Source of the DNA: Heliocidaris erythrogramma
Lineage: Eukaryota; Echinodermata; Echinoidea; Camarodonta; Echinometridae
Reading direction: 5' to 3'
Assembly (NCBI GenBank): GCA_025617745.1
Contig: CM046855.1
Coordinates: 40,867,663 to 40,931,662 of the forward strand
Length of the DNA stretch: 64,000 nt
Of this stretch, positions 1 through 13,476 are shown piece after piece. Under the pieces are notes generated by a model. That model worked only from the letters and a program-made list of their open reading frames with translations. It was not told where the DNA came from and made no database searches. Numbering within the stretch: position 1 is the first letter of the stretch; each line of letters begins with the position of its first letter. A program made the translations under genes and the position numbers.

Positions 1-1035
1 AAGTTTCTTGATGTGAAAATCTCTATCGTTTACAATTCGCAAAAGTGTCATTTTTCATGAATGTTTCTTGTTTCACAGTGTAAGAGCATTTGGTGCATGT
101 AGCTATATTTTTAAACCCCCACATTGCGATCTGCTGTTAAGACGGTTTACTACGGAGTGTGAAAGAGGCTTTATTCTCGAAGAGAAGTTCTAATCATGAC
201 TTTCTAAAAGGATGTCTGCTTGTAATCTCACAACCCTGAACTAAGCTTTGAAATAGAGTATTTATTTTCATAAGTCAAGGATAATTTGCAAAACAACGTT
301 CCACTTTATAATTGATTAAAGCTGCCACGTGATCTTTCCATGGAGCCTTGGGATCTTCTTGAGTTCTGAGAATGTTTGAGTAGAAATATGGTGAACCCAG
401 ATGTGGAAAAAGGAAATAACAATATTTCAAGAGGCTTATTTATCCCCTATGCTGTTTGATTCTGTATAATTTACAGATTGAGAATGAGAAGGATATATAC
501 TGTAAGGTGGATATGTTAAGAATTTGATGGAAATATAAAACAATGTAAATGTTATTTTCAGATGCATGGCACGTGACATCATCATGTTCTGAAATGTCAT
601 GAAAACAAAAACTTCTGGCAATATAAGATGGAAACAGCTCTTGATTGTACTTTCTGGTTCATAAGATAACACCGAGAATATTTTGAGTTTATATTATAAA
701 AAGAAAGATCAGAAAATGATATAAAGACCTTTTTCAAAAGATCAAATTGGTAGTGGACACCATCAGGTGATCATTATAACAAAATTTGGCAATATAAAAG
801 TAAATACAGCCCTTGAATAGGTGAAGAAATTAATTAAACCAGCTGTACAGGAGTCACCTGTTATTTCTTGGATCAAGATGACTGGCAAGAAATGAAGTCT
901 GAACAGAGGCCAAAAGGCAATGATGGGTCCTAAATGAGGTGTGAGATTGGTAGGGGAAATTTACTTTCAAGAAGAAATTGACCCGTGACCCACATCATTG
1001 GAACCTTGTGATGATGAGACTCCTATCCTTTATAT

Positions 1036-1174
1036 GGGGGGCGTTTCATGAAAGGACTTGTCAGATATTTTATCCAACCAATTTGCTCTCAGCCAATCAG
1101 ATGCAAGGATTTCAGAAGCTTATAACAGTTGTTGGATAAAATATCCAACAACTTCCTTTCATGAAATGCTCCCC
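1036..1174 (-). mobile_element. Palindromic core/arm element, copy 1 (arm type 1)
   Basis: Ends GGGGGGCGTTTCATGAAAGG and inverted CATGAAATGCTCCCC. Arms carry GATATTTTATCC-type inverted repeats. The core CTCTCAGCCAATCAGATG is shared by the whole family. Confidence 0.85.
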
Positions 1175-2982
1175 AGAACTTCAGTAGGATTAAGATGGTG
1201 GAGGGGGCTGCAGTGTTAAGTGGTTTACAGCAAGTGATTCTAACAGACCAAGGGGGAAATTTCATGGGGCAAAGGGCAGATAGCCCTTGTAGATGTTCAG
1301 GTTGACCTTAAAACCGTCAAGGAGTGGGCATGTCTGTTTGCTGTGATACATGTCCGGAAGATTCTTTTGTGAGCTTTTGTACCATTATTAGTCTGACATA
1401 TTTTTACACTAAATTTTATGAAATTTAAACAATGAGTTTCAGCACAGCACCCGACCATCCAAAAACAGCTTGCTGATTCTGGCAGTATGAAGGTTCTCTA
1501 TACTTTGTAATGTCATTGCATTTCAGTATGTATCGGATAGAAGTAAAATAGAACGTGAGTTTGTGCCATCCATAGTCATAGAAAATATATTGGCAAAGGA
1601 AACACTACCTCTGGGATGAATCATTAATGACTGTGGTGGATAATTACTGACGCTGAACTCCCACAGGGTGTCAAAGCTACCATTTAGAAAGTCTATTTTG
1701 GGTCCAAATTTGAAAGTGACTTGACATTATAAGCCATGTGCATCCGAAACTCATTTTTGTCCTGATATGACATTTAAGGCACTCGTGCCAATTTTTTTTT
1801 TCAGTGCAGTCTGTGTTTATGTCAAAATTGCTCACTTTGAAGGTCATTACTTTGCCAGGCAAATATGTGATCAGCTCAAGTATTTCCACAAAATCATAAC
1901 TCTTTTCAGGAATGAAAGAGTTCAAAACCCTCAAAGGGGATGGGTAGGGGCTTATTAAAAAAAAAAGAAGTCCATTCAAAGTGGTAGGCACATCAAGATA
2001 GAAACAATTGAAACAAATACAAGAAGATATTTCACTGAAAAATTGATATTTGTAGGTCATTTCAACAAACCAAATGATTTACTTTTTGTTTACTTTGAAT
2101 TGCTTATTTGTACTTGCTAATTTTGAATAGCTATAATCTATCCCTGGAATAACTTCTATTTACAGAGATTTAAGTGAGAAGGAAGGAAATTGTATTCCTT
2201 TCATTTCATTACATTGGCTCAGCTACAGAATAAACATAGATCTGTCTGGTTCCTTGTAGACAGCTTCACTACAGTATGCAAGTATTGGGCTGTGTTCATG
2301 GTATTTTGGGTTGGTTTTTTTTTTTTAACCAGAAACAGGTTTTTCAAAGATGTTTAGTTTAAAACATGTTTGCATTCATGAGATTTTTGCTGGTTGTAAA
2401 TTTTAACATGTTTGTATTTCAGTAAAAGGTGAATTCCAAAACTGGATTTTACCAAAATAGGCTTTTGAAATCCGAACAAAGATCCAACAGGCCTTCATAT
2501 GGCGTGATATTTAGAGATGCGATTTTGTGGTGCAGGAGTAGTCTCCAGGCACCCACTGTACAGCACACTCATTATAAGGTCTCAGCTATTGTAGTTGTAC
2601 ATCTACATGTGTCCTTTGTGGAATACATGTATGTTTGTGCCATAATTGCCACAAACATTATGAAACTGGTTAAAGTTGGGCGGGCTTGTCCCTTCACCCC
2701 TCCCCCCCCCCCCCCCCCTGCAAAAAAACAACAACAAAACATTCTATGGATGCAGTACCTTGAAAGCATGTTTTAGATGTAATTTAACCATTTTTTAAAT
2801 GTTCCTCATTCCGGATTCATAAATTGTATGAACACACCCTTTGATATATAACACCTGTAGACCACCCATTCCCAGCCTATAGAGTTACAAGGGCCCTATT
2901 TGCAACATTACATTACCTGGCAGTATTATGTTCATGAGAAAGGGCTGGCCTCATTAGCCCAAGTTTTCAAATTAGCCTGATA

Positions 2983-3290
2983 ATCAGGGTTCCCAGCTTT
3001 CCTAAAAATCAGGGGAAAACCTAGAAAATGAGTTTCCCATTTTTCCAGTCAGGGAAAAATCAGGCAATTTAGGAAAAATCAGGGTACTTCATTTGCTAAA
3101 AATGATTTTAAAATGTTCTCTTATAATTATATTGGTGTCACATCCAGACAGGTATTCAATGGATGATCGGCTATGGTAGTGTTTTGTATGTAGAATGCAC
3201 CCTATAATGTTTCTGGAATTTCAAAACTTCCTGAGGTGAGAATAGGGAAAGTCGGGGAATTATGTTTTATGCAGTGTCTGGAACCCTGTT
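2983..3290. repeat. Possible hAT-like non-autonomous element
   Basis: Begins CAGGGTTCCCAGC and ends with an inverted GGAACCCTG. No convincing target duplication is seen and the interior is not coding, so the call is weak. Confidence 0.3.
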
Positions 3291-4254
3291 AATTTTGATA
3301 CAGGTAAATCAGCCAGATCACAACCAGCTCGACCTAATTCAAAATGACTACACAAACAGTGGGCTGTTTCACCCTTGCGCTTGGGCTATAAACTCGAGCT
3401 TTAATTTGTCCCTTAGAGCAAACTGGGCTTTGTTCGTGAAATAGCCTGCTATTTGGTCCGTTAGCGGGCTGTGAGATGCTCTAAAACTTGAGCTAATTCC
3501 TCAAGCTAGTGGTTCAATCCGCGTTAGTGGGGATGCACCTTTAGAGGATACGCTTTCAAACACGATCTGAAGATTGTATCCTTATTGTCATTTCTTCTTG
3601 TCTACCAATGCATAGCCAGTGAGGAATACCGAATGTCTTGTTTTTACAGAAAACATTGTCCTGCGGTGTTTGAGGTTTAACCAAGTTATCATAGCTTAAG
3701 GAAACTGTGAGTGGATGAGTAACGAATGTGGTTGATGGTTAATTAATTAGGAGGAAATGAAGAGTAAAATGATCAAGATGTCACTTTGTAATTAATGTTG
3801 AGAGAGGGGTGGGAAAGATTTTTGAAATGGCGAAGATATTTTTTTTAAATTCAATCAGAAGGCTTACAATGCATTTGAATTTCAAAGTAATGCACTTCAC
3901 ATTTCTGTATCTGTTAACATGCATGTAAATGAGTGCATGCAGCATCTTTGTTGTAAGCAGCTACTTTTTTCATTCCCATTTATTTATTAGCAATTTTTAA
4001 AATGCCAGTTTATTGCATCATATGTGACCTTAAGGGTGTTAACTGTGTATAAAGTGATGAGAGAGAACACTTCTTGCTGTCAACTGATCAAAATACCCAG
4101 TTCATAGTTCGTAGTTATCCTTGAATTTGGGAATCCTTCACACCTATGGGTCATTCACCATGGCCCTGGACATAGAGGACATTGAACATCATCAGCGGTC
4201 ATGGCCCAGTTAATGCTTCCCTTTGTCAACAATGTACTCATAGGATAACAGATG

Positions 4255-4695
4255 TCAATGACTACCCATCATGTCATAACCTCTCTCATTCCCTGCTTCT
4301 CCCTCTTGCTCTGTAGTTTTCTATGTACGTCTGTCTCTGTGTGTCTGTCTCTCTCTGGTCTGTCTGTATCCCTCTCCTTTTACACAGTAAATTTATCATC
4401 TCTACCCTTGTACATTGTATGTCTTCTTGATGTCTCTTTATTGTTGCCCCCCCTTTCTCTCTCCCTTCCTCCATTCCCTTTCTAACTCCCTCTCCCCTTT
4501 TTCCCCATTCCCTCCATCCCCCTTCTCTTTTTTACCTCTCCCATTTTCTCTCCCTTCTCTTCCCTTCTCAACCCTTCTCTTCTGTTCTCTCCTCTTCCCT
4601 TTCCTCTCATTTCCTGCTTCTCTCTCCCTCCCTCTCCCTTCCCTCTCTTTCTCCTTGTCTCTCATCCTCTTCTCCCTGTCTCTCATCCTCTTCTC
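4255..4695. repeat. Pyrimidine-rich low-complexity tract
   Basis: Almost pure C/T on the plus strand with CTCTCC, CCTTCC and CTGTCT units. All open frames across it are compositional. Confidence 0.85.
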
Positions 4696-7271
4696 CCTTT
4701 ATACCTGAAGGGTTTGACTCATGATCGAGGTGCCTATCACATGTGTCTATATAACCATTTTGTGTCATATACTTCTGACCAAGGTAATTCCTTTGGGTCA
4801 GTGAATATGGACACAACTCAAACTATCTGGTGCCCAATGACTTGATCTTGAGAAAATAGTACATATTTCTTGACTCAGGGCTCCATACTAACTATTTTTG
4901 AGAGGGCTTTGGAGTTCAGATTTGGGCCACTATTCACAGAATATAGAAAAACATTACTGTAACCCATACATGATTGGACAATCAAATGTACAGTCATGCT
5001 ATATAACTTATTTTACTGGATGAATATTAGACCATTGATAAAATAAAAGATAATTTCAGCCATAAACATTGTTGAAATGTGAAATAACTTAGTGGTGTGC
5101 AAAGGAAATCATCTTGTATCTGTCTGATATTCATGAGATGTGAATTGGATAAATAATGTCTATTTACATTGGTTATGCTTCATTTCACCATGTCAAATAT
5201 CATCTACCATTGATGGAGTATAACATGTCTTGGTAAAAGCCTACAGTTCAGGATTTTTTTCTGTTACATCTGCGACATACCATGCAAATACCTATGTTTT
5301 TCAAATATCCTTAGCTTTAGGAGATTAATAATTTGGAATGAAACTAAATCAGTGAGACTTATATGGAGTTAAATTGCACAGATGCAAAGCCTTGACAACT
5401 TAATGTTGTCTAAATAAAACCCCGAAATATAGCAAATGTTTGGTGCTGAGGAAATTAATGTAGCGAAGAAAGTGTCCTGTTTGGACATTTGGTTAACATT
5501 TCCATTGCCGAGTGAGTCGTTTAAAATCAAATCATCTTGAATAAACAAGAGTTGATGGAAAGCAGAGGAATAATTGGTTAGTTACAGTACGTACCAGAAT
5601 AGCTCAATTCCTTCTGAATGTTGCCACAGATGTGTGAACTATAAGGAAATTATTTCTTCAAGTCTTTTTGATCTTGTTTCTACCCACTTGTGTAGCCTGT
5701 GCTTCCTGTTTTAATGGCCCAAAAGGCAATTAGAAGGAAATATTTAGTGATAAGATTTGAACCAGCTGAAGTTCATTGCTGTCAAGTGTAGGCCAGCTAA
5801 ACTTGTGCTGAGTGTCATGTGCAAGGAACATGTACATTTTGATGATTTGCTATCCAATCAAAATTGTAGCAAATTTTATTGAGAACTTATTTTCTGTCAC
5901 CTTTTTTATCTTAAGTGCTTTAATAGTTTTATTGCTAAAGAAATGTGAAACTTGCAAGAAGTGAAAATTTTGTAAAAAATGTGAAAATGTTGTAGTTCTA
6001 TTTATTGTTGTTGTTGTTGTTTTGGTCTTTCTTTTTAATCGTTTAATCATTGAAATTTCTTAAGCTATTGCCTACAGCCCCACCCCCCCCCAGGTAGTTC
6101 ATGTATTAAAGCGTAGAGGAATGAAAGAATTCAATAGTCAATGGGTTATATATTTAAATCACTTACCTAAGCCTAGATAAATGCTACTACAAATAGATGT
6201 AGCCATAGCAGCAGCCTAGTGTGTCACCCATCATTAGTTGAAGGGATGAAGTTGGGCTCTTCAAGTCCATGGAAATGGTTGCTTCACCAGGGGAAGGGCT
6301 AATTTGGGGGAGGGCTGTCATAGCACCGCTCCCCTGTTCATGGGACCGGTGAGTAGGAGCGGTTACCGTGACGATGATCACATGGCACCTGTTGTTGATT
6401 AGGGATGCCCCAAACCACACTGACACAAGACAGGAAGACGATGCGGATCAGTCATCTTCCTATATCTGGCCCTCTAGTCTACACCTTCAACACCCTCTCT
6501 TGATCTTAGGTGATCAGAGAGATCAGTTTCATTTCATATCAGTCTGGGGTTTTTTTCAGATTTTTGTTTTGTATGATAGAAATGAAATATAGATTTCAGT
6601 ATGACCCCTTTTAAGGTGATGGCTAATCATTCATCTTCCTACTTCCTATATATCTATACCTCTAGTCTAGATCCTCAAAACCCTGTTCTTGATCATAAAT
6701 GATCATAAATGATTAGAGAGATCAACATGATTTGATTTGTAGTCTGGTATTCCAGACTGCTTTGTTTTTGTGGTGGTATGAAATAGAAATTAAATGAACA
6801 TGAAGCATTAGAAACGTGGAATGATACTTTTATACAGGAAAAAGTTGTGGATCAGTTATCTTCTCATCTTCAATCCTCTAGTCTAGGTTTTCAACACGCT
6901 CTTAGTGATCATAAAATATTGATGTGTTCAATATTCTTTGATTTATAGTCTGATTACTTAGATTACTCTTTTGTGTTGAATGCAGAAAGTGGTTATGAAT
7001 TAAATCAATAACAGGAAATCATTTGTAAAGAGTGATGTTGTTCTTCAAGATAGAGTTTGATCATTATCCAATATTGTTTTGTATGAAAACTGCAATATGC
7101 TTCCGTGATGTCCTCTGGTATATCAAAGTATTCTTGTATATAGTATTTATATATTGATCTTCTCATTCCAACATTACAATTCACTTTTGCGGGAAAGGAT
7201 ACATGCATTATGAACCACCTGATGTGTAAAATGATTTATTTCTTTCACTTTTTATTTTCACTTTAATACAG

Positions 7272-7382
7272 AGGTTACTCAATGATCTCGACAGAAGTAC
7301 AGGGAAATACAGAGATGATGTCCACTTCAAGACGGCTTGCATGTCCTTTATCAATGCAGTCATCAAGTATGGAGCAGGCGAG
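7272..7382 (+). CDS. DAAM: DAAM coding exon a (FH3)
   Basis: Preceded by an acceptor (aatacag) and followed by gtacgt. Encodes [15 protein letters not shown] and [14 protein letters not shown], matching the armadillo/FH3 region of DAAM. 111 bp, phase 0 at both ends. It is the first recognisable exon in the window. Confidence 0.93.
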
Positions 7383-10300
7383 GTACGTTCTTGGTCATCA
7401 TTAAGTAACTCATAATAGAACATAATGAGATAGTTTTGAAAATGGATGTTCATATCGTCACTGATTTTACGAACCGGCATAGGGAGCCTCACAGCGCGAA
7501 AACATATTTCTGAGATAAACGTAAGACTTTGTCCATTTAAAATGCTAATTTGAATACCGTACTTTCATTTAGTCATCGTAGAATTAAAAAGCTGATGAGA
7601 GTGGAATATTTTCTTTCATATGCATTGGATATTAAAAAATAGAAACGCAGTATTTTGGTTTAATCCCTGCTAGAATTCGTATGCCGGTTCGTAAAATCAG
7701 CGACGATATTATATTGATAGCAACTAAAGCAACAGACTAATCATGTAATTTAAGCCTGTAAGGTGGGGGGTGCAAGTGGTGCATGCGCACCCCCGCTGTT
7801 AAACACAAACTTTATGGTCTTTAAAATTATACCTAAAATGCAACTACAACTTGATTTTAGATAGAAAAATGCTTAAATTTTCCCTCCCCCAATGAATTTC
7901 TAGTTACAGGTCTGTAATTGTAAATTCTTATGTGAGAGAAATACATGTATATATAAATCCATATTCCAAGTCAATACACTACCAACCCTAATGAAGTGCA
8001 CAATCTCCTGAGAGCCAAAAGGACACTCATGCCAGGTTGCATAAATTTACTGTCCTTCTTGCTCTGAGCAGATGATATATTCTAGATTGAAGCAGTTACA
8101 TTCACATTCAACATGGGAATAGAATAACCTTTGAATCTGTATGAATCTGTATGGGTCTGCATACAGATGTCTGGCATTTGGTGTGAGTAGTGAAACCAAA
8201 ACTCTGAAACTTGGCAGATTGTTGTACTTGGCGCCATGGAAACAAAGAGTCTGAAAAGTGTCATATTGTTTGCAGGATTAACATTGCACAAGGATATCCT
8301 TGGGTGCCTTGCCAATAACTTACATATGTTTATGTTCATGTTGTTAATTAGAGTTTAATAGAAAGAATGAATAGATTATTTATAAATGTGCATATGATTT
8401 TCTGTTTGAATAATGAATAGGAATATACATGTAAATGAGAGAGAGGGTGATGTCTGTATTTTTTAGTTGACAGTCCAAATTATGTTCTGAGGATGATTAC
8501 AGCTCTTATAAGAAAAAAAGAAAGATTTGAAGTGTTAAAGTTCATATTAGAAATATTTAGAAAAAAATGGTAAAGGAGAGGGGAACAAGATAGAGAAATA
8601 GAAAGACCCCTCAAGAGGGCAACACAATTCTATAATTTTTGATGATTAACCCAAATTAGTGAGGAAAAAACTAACATGCAAAATCAGCAAGTTACTTTTC
8701 AAGAGTTGTCAAACACAGACATAATCTGCAAGAGGCTAAATTTGGCAATCTTCTTAAATAGAAAGACCATATTCTTAAAATGTATTTTGTACTAAATATA
8801 TCATCTGCATAGCATCAGAAGGGTGTTTACCAGTACTTACACCGTTCTGGCTCTCGGCAGATGGTAGGATATGTGTGTGTGTGTGTGTGTGTGTATCTGG
8901 CATATTTGTTTTTGCTCTAAACCTTTTTCCAATTCTACATTACACATGCTGAATGAAATCATTTGTCTGATTGTGGAGAAAACATTGATAGTGTTTTTAT
9001 TTGATGGTTTGCAAGAACCATAGCTCGACCTTGTTTTGGTGGATATCATGCTGTCAGTGGTTAAAAGGAAAGCACAGTAGCTGTGTTTTTCCGGCTTCTG
9101 GTAATGACAGTTCATTTCCATCTTACATTTTGTGCTTGATTGATGGCTTCCTTCCAGCCCAAAGTAAGGTTGAGAGATGTCAAGCGGGCTTGTCTTTCTG
9201 ACATTCCCAGCCAGACAGGGTCCCACTTGAGAACATAATAGCCTCTGGCAGAAGTTCAAAGAGAGAAAGGAGAAATAGAAGATATATGCCAGTATTCCGA
9301 GGCATTAAAGAGTGTGTTTAATGAATTCTGGCATTGCCTAATTATTAGATTAATTGCAGATTAAGTTGTTTGGCATTATACTACAAGGGAAGTAGTACAA
9401 ACAGAAAGAAGATCAATGCACTATTTGAAGTAGTGGTTTGGACAAGAATGACCTTATTTTTTCTTCAGTTTATATCTGAAAGTACTTTTGTTTGTCCGGA
9501 GCTTAGAAACTTATCTACACTCCTTGTCTTTTTCTTTTGAAAAACCATTCGCCATTGATCTTATTGCCCCTCCCTTGTAGCTGCTGTCAACATCTTGCTT
9601 CTAATTTCCTCTCTCTGGTTGAACCTTCAATGTGCAAAATCTATCACCTTGGTCACTTTGCCCATCCCTTTCACTCTCATATGACTCATGACTCATGTGA
9701 TTCTCTTGGAATAAGAAGATAGGGCCATTTTTCATAAAACTTGTTTATCAATAACAAGATACAATAATTGTTATAATTATGCTACTGAAATCCTTACATT
9801 TGATTGGCTATAAGCAGATTTGTCATAGATCTCTGGCAGTTGTTATTGATTACAAGTTTTTGAAACAGGGCCCAGGTTGATAATCTCCCTTCTTTCCTTC
9901 TCATTCCCACTCACTTTCCTTCATCTGTTTCTCATCCTTTCCTCAATCTTACTGTATCCTGCTTGCTCTCTAGCTGGCCTCTAGCTACCCCCATCGTCAC
10001 TCTCTCAGAAACTTCTTTCACCTCTCATTCCTTCTAGTCATCTGAGTCAGACATGTCCTCTTTCACTGCTTTCATTACCCATCTTCCCCTCATATTCTTC
10101 TCCCTGTCACCTCCCCCCCCCCCCAATCATCCTTTCTCCCTCCCCTCTTCTCCACCTTCCCTGAGCTTCCCATCCCCCTGATTTCCCAACCCTTTCCCTA
10201 TCTTCCACTTTCCCTTCCATCTTCTATCCTTTTCAGGTCTCCCCTAGTCACCTGAAAATCACACATGACCTGTCATCACTTCCTCTGTCTCCCCTTGTTA

Positions 10301-13300
10301 TCTCCACCCCCTTCACCTCAACACCCCTCTATCCACTTTCCCTTTTATCTTTTTACCCTTCCCAGCTCTTCAGTAGTCACCTGAGTCAGACAAGTCCTGT
10401 CATCCATTCCTCCTTCTCTCCCCGTCTCCCCCTGTTTTCTCCTTCACCCCTCCCCTCCCCTCCATCAACTCTCCCTTCCCTCATCTTACTCTTCCTAGCT
10501 CTCCCCAGTCACCCAAGTCACACATATCCTATCATCCCTTCTCCATCTCTCCCTATCTCCCCTTTATTTTCCACCCCCTCTCATTCCTCCCCACCCCTCC
10601 ATGCACTCTCCTTATCATCTTTTTAATCAGATGACTCTCCTGTAGTCACCTGAATCACACACACATCCTACTATCCCTCCCTCCATCTCTATGCATCTCC
10701 TAGTCCTCACAAACAAGGGAGAGTGAATCAGATGACTTTGCGCCGTCTCTCTTCCACCTCTTTGGTTCTACACTGGGTGCACGCACATAGGGTTTTTTTG
10801 ACAAAATAATTACAAACGTCCAAAACAAGACTATTCATCTCCTTGTTGTTTTCCCCACTCCCTCACCCCTCCCCACCCCTCCTTCCTCTCTCCCAGTTCT
10901 CCTCTTACCCTTCCCACTTCTTTCCTTGTCACCTGACTCAGATACGTCCTGTCATCCCTTCCTCCCGGATAAGAAAGTTTGGCAGGAGCAACGCTCTGAA
11001 GGTTGTTGTCTGTCTGCCTCTCCCCTTTCCCTTCCCCTTCCCAGCTATTTATGAAACCTGTTTCTCTTTTGAGGGATTTGTTTAAACCATCTACTTTGGG
11101 AAGACCGTCTAAGAGAGCATGCTTCCCAATTCTTTGCATCACCAAACTATCAGTCCTTACCATATTTCAAAGTAAAGCAATTTGCATATAAGTTTAGCAT
11201 GGGCAGCAAATTAAAAAATCTATAATTGCACTTTTCAATTACAAAAAGACAATGACTTCACAAGGTTGAAGTAGGAAGACTTCTCAATACTTAACCACAC
11301 CATCCCATATTGCAAAGTCATCCAAACTTGAAATATTAAAACAAATCTGCACAAGATTGGGTTGGATGTTGAACAAATTGAGATGTTTTAAAGAGTTTGT
11401 TGGGATATTGTTTTTTCCCATGTTCCAAATACACAGTTATCAGCACCATCCTTAGGCTTCCTATCTACATATGTGTTTCTCAACCCAGGGGAGCATTTCA
11501 TCAAGCGTTTTGTCAGTGATTTTTACCGACAACTGTTATAAGCTACTGAAATCCTTGCATCTGATTGGCTGAGAGCAAATTTGTCAGTAGAAATCACTGA
11601 CAAGACACTTGATGAAAAACTCCCCAGGTGCAGCTATTTTTACATGATCTGAAGTCACTACTTAAATGCTGTATTGTTTGTTACTTCATAAGTCAAACCA
11701 GGGTATAACTTTTAAACCATTAGAACAATTTTTTCTGTATTATAGACATTCAAAATATGAATATAATTACTTTTGATTCATTCATGTAATATTCTTGAAT
11801 CTGTGGATGGTGTAAACAGTGTTCTTTGAGTAAGCTCAAGTCAGAAGTCCCCAACGAGATGACTAGAGGATAAGGTCACAGGATCTTTGCTATTAGAATA
11901 CATTCAATCCCAGTAGACCCACTCTTTAAACCATGTCTCCATGTTCACTCTATACTCTATCATCAGTCATCAGAGTTTGCCAGGTTTAGAACTAGGAAAC
12001 AAATGTTCCTCCCACTGACCTGTTTCTCTAAAAAATGGGAAATGCAATGTTTTTACCATGTGTTCTTGGTAAAGAATTGTGTTTTTTACATTAGCAAAGG
12101 AAAGATGGCAATATACATGTAGCAATTCATTCTGATTAATTTGAGGAAAGCTCTTTCCATTCATGTCAAAATAGTTCTACTTTAATAAAGGTTCAGTGAA
12201 ACATTTTAAAGGGAGCCACCGCTCAATATCCATGTACGTTCAATTTCATTCGCTTGCCCCTATTGCAAGGCCGTGCATAACGACAATTTCATTCGCTTGG
12301 AGCAGCAAACAAAATTGCCGTCGACGGTGGGGTAGTTTGTCAGTTGAGTTGTTCAGTTCGTCTTTCTTCGGTCGAATGCATATCACTGCAATTGCATGCT
12401 CTTTACCGAAGTTGTACAGAGATTCCTGAATATTACCCTAGCCGGGCCAAGCTCCAAAACACCACGATTGGCGACTTTTCGATTCCTTTATTAAAGGCAT
12501 TTAAAATGAGATGACCAATTGTTATTGCAAAACACACTAATTAAGGATCTTTTTGTCAGTCAACATTCTTTGTTTCTTTTTTCTACATGGAGAAAAAAAA
12601 TCCTTTTATAAAAGGAGCATTTTATTTTGATCAGTTTGGGGAAAGTTGTTTATGTCAAAATACTTCAGGATCAGTGAAACCTTTGAAATGACTGGTTTAA
12701 ATTTGCAAAGTGAAGCAAATCAGGATATTTTCTCAGTTTGACATTTCTTTCCTTGTCAGTTAACAAAGGAAATAACACATGGGTAAGGGAAGTTAGCTTG
12801 GTTTGGTCATAATTGCGGTCCCTATTTTTACAATCTGCTCAAAATTGAACGCTTCCTCCAACTCCAGATTTCAAAAGTGAATGTGACAAACAAATGTTTT
12901 TCTGGGATTTATTCAAAATTTAAAGTTTTAAATTTTGTATCTTAAACTTTACTTTTAGAATTAGGACATCCTTTTAATTTGAATGGAGACATGGTTAATT
13001 TTCTCCTTCACACTTTGGCAGTGAATTGATTTTCCCAATTTTGTGCCACAATTACATAATGAGTGCTAACAAATGAGTTGTATGCTTGCCAAGAAATGAA
13101 CTTTTGGACAAAGTTCTTTCCCCCACAAATCTAAACCTAATGAGAGGTTAAATCGCAGCTATGTTTATGTAATGCGAATATTTTTTGACAATCTAATGAA
13201 TTTGGTATTAATTTTCCCAATCATAAAGTTAGACATATTTTTCCGCTTGAGCAGAATATATTAATAGAGCCTGCATTTATAAACAGAAAAATACCGATTT

Positions 13301-13432
13301 CCTTTTATGATAGCTTCATTTGGTATTCATTTGGTCCAACTACAAAAAAGCTATTTTACAAGCATAAATTGTCTCCTTAGCTAAAGAAACACTATCTCAA
13401 CTCTACATGGATCCATTGATAACATCTATCTC

Positions 13433-13476
<44 letters not shown>

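Larger units (their letters stand above)
1..7271 (+). other. DAAM intron, upstream part
   Basis: No exon is recognised here on either strand. Contains one palindromic-family copy (1036-1174), a possible hAT-like TIR fragment (2983-3290, ends CAGGGTTCCCAG and inverted GGAACCCTG), an unexplained GC-richer patch (3360-3545), and pyrimidine-rich sequence (4255-4695). The next upstream DAAM exon must lie before base 1. Confidence 0.6.
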
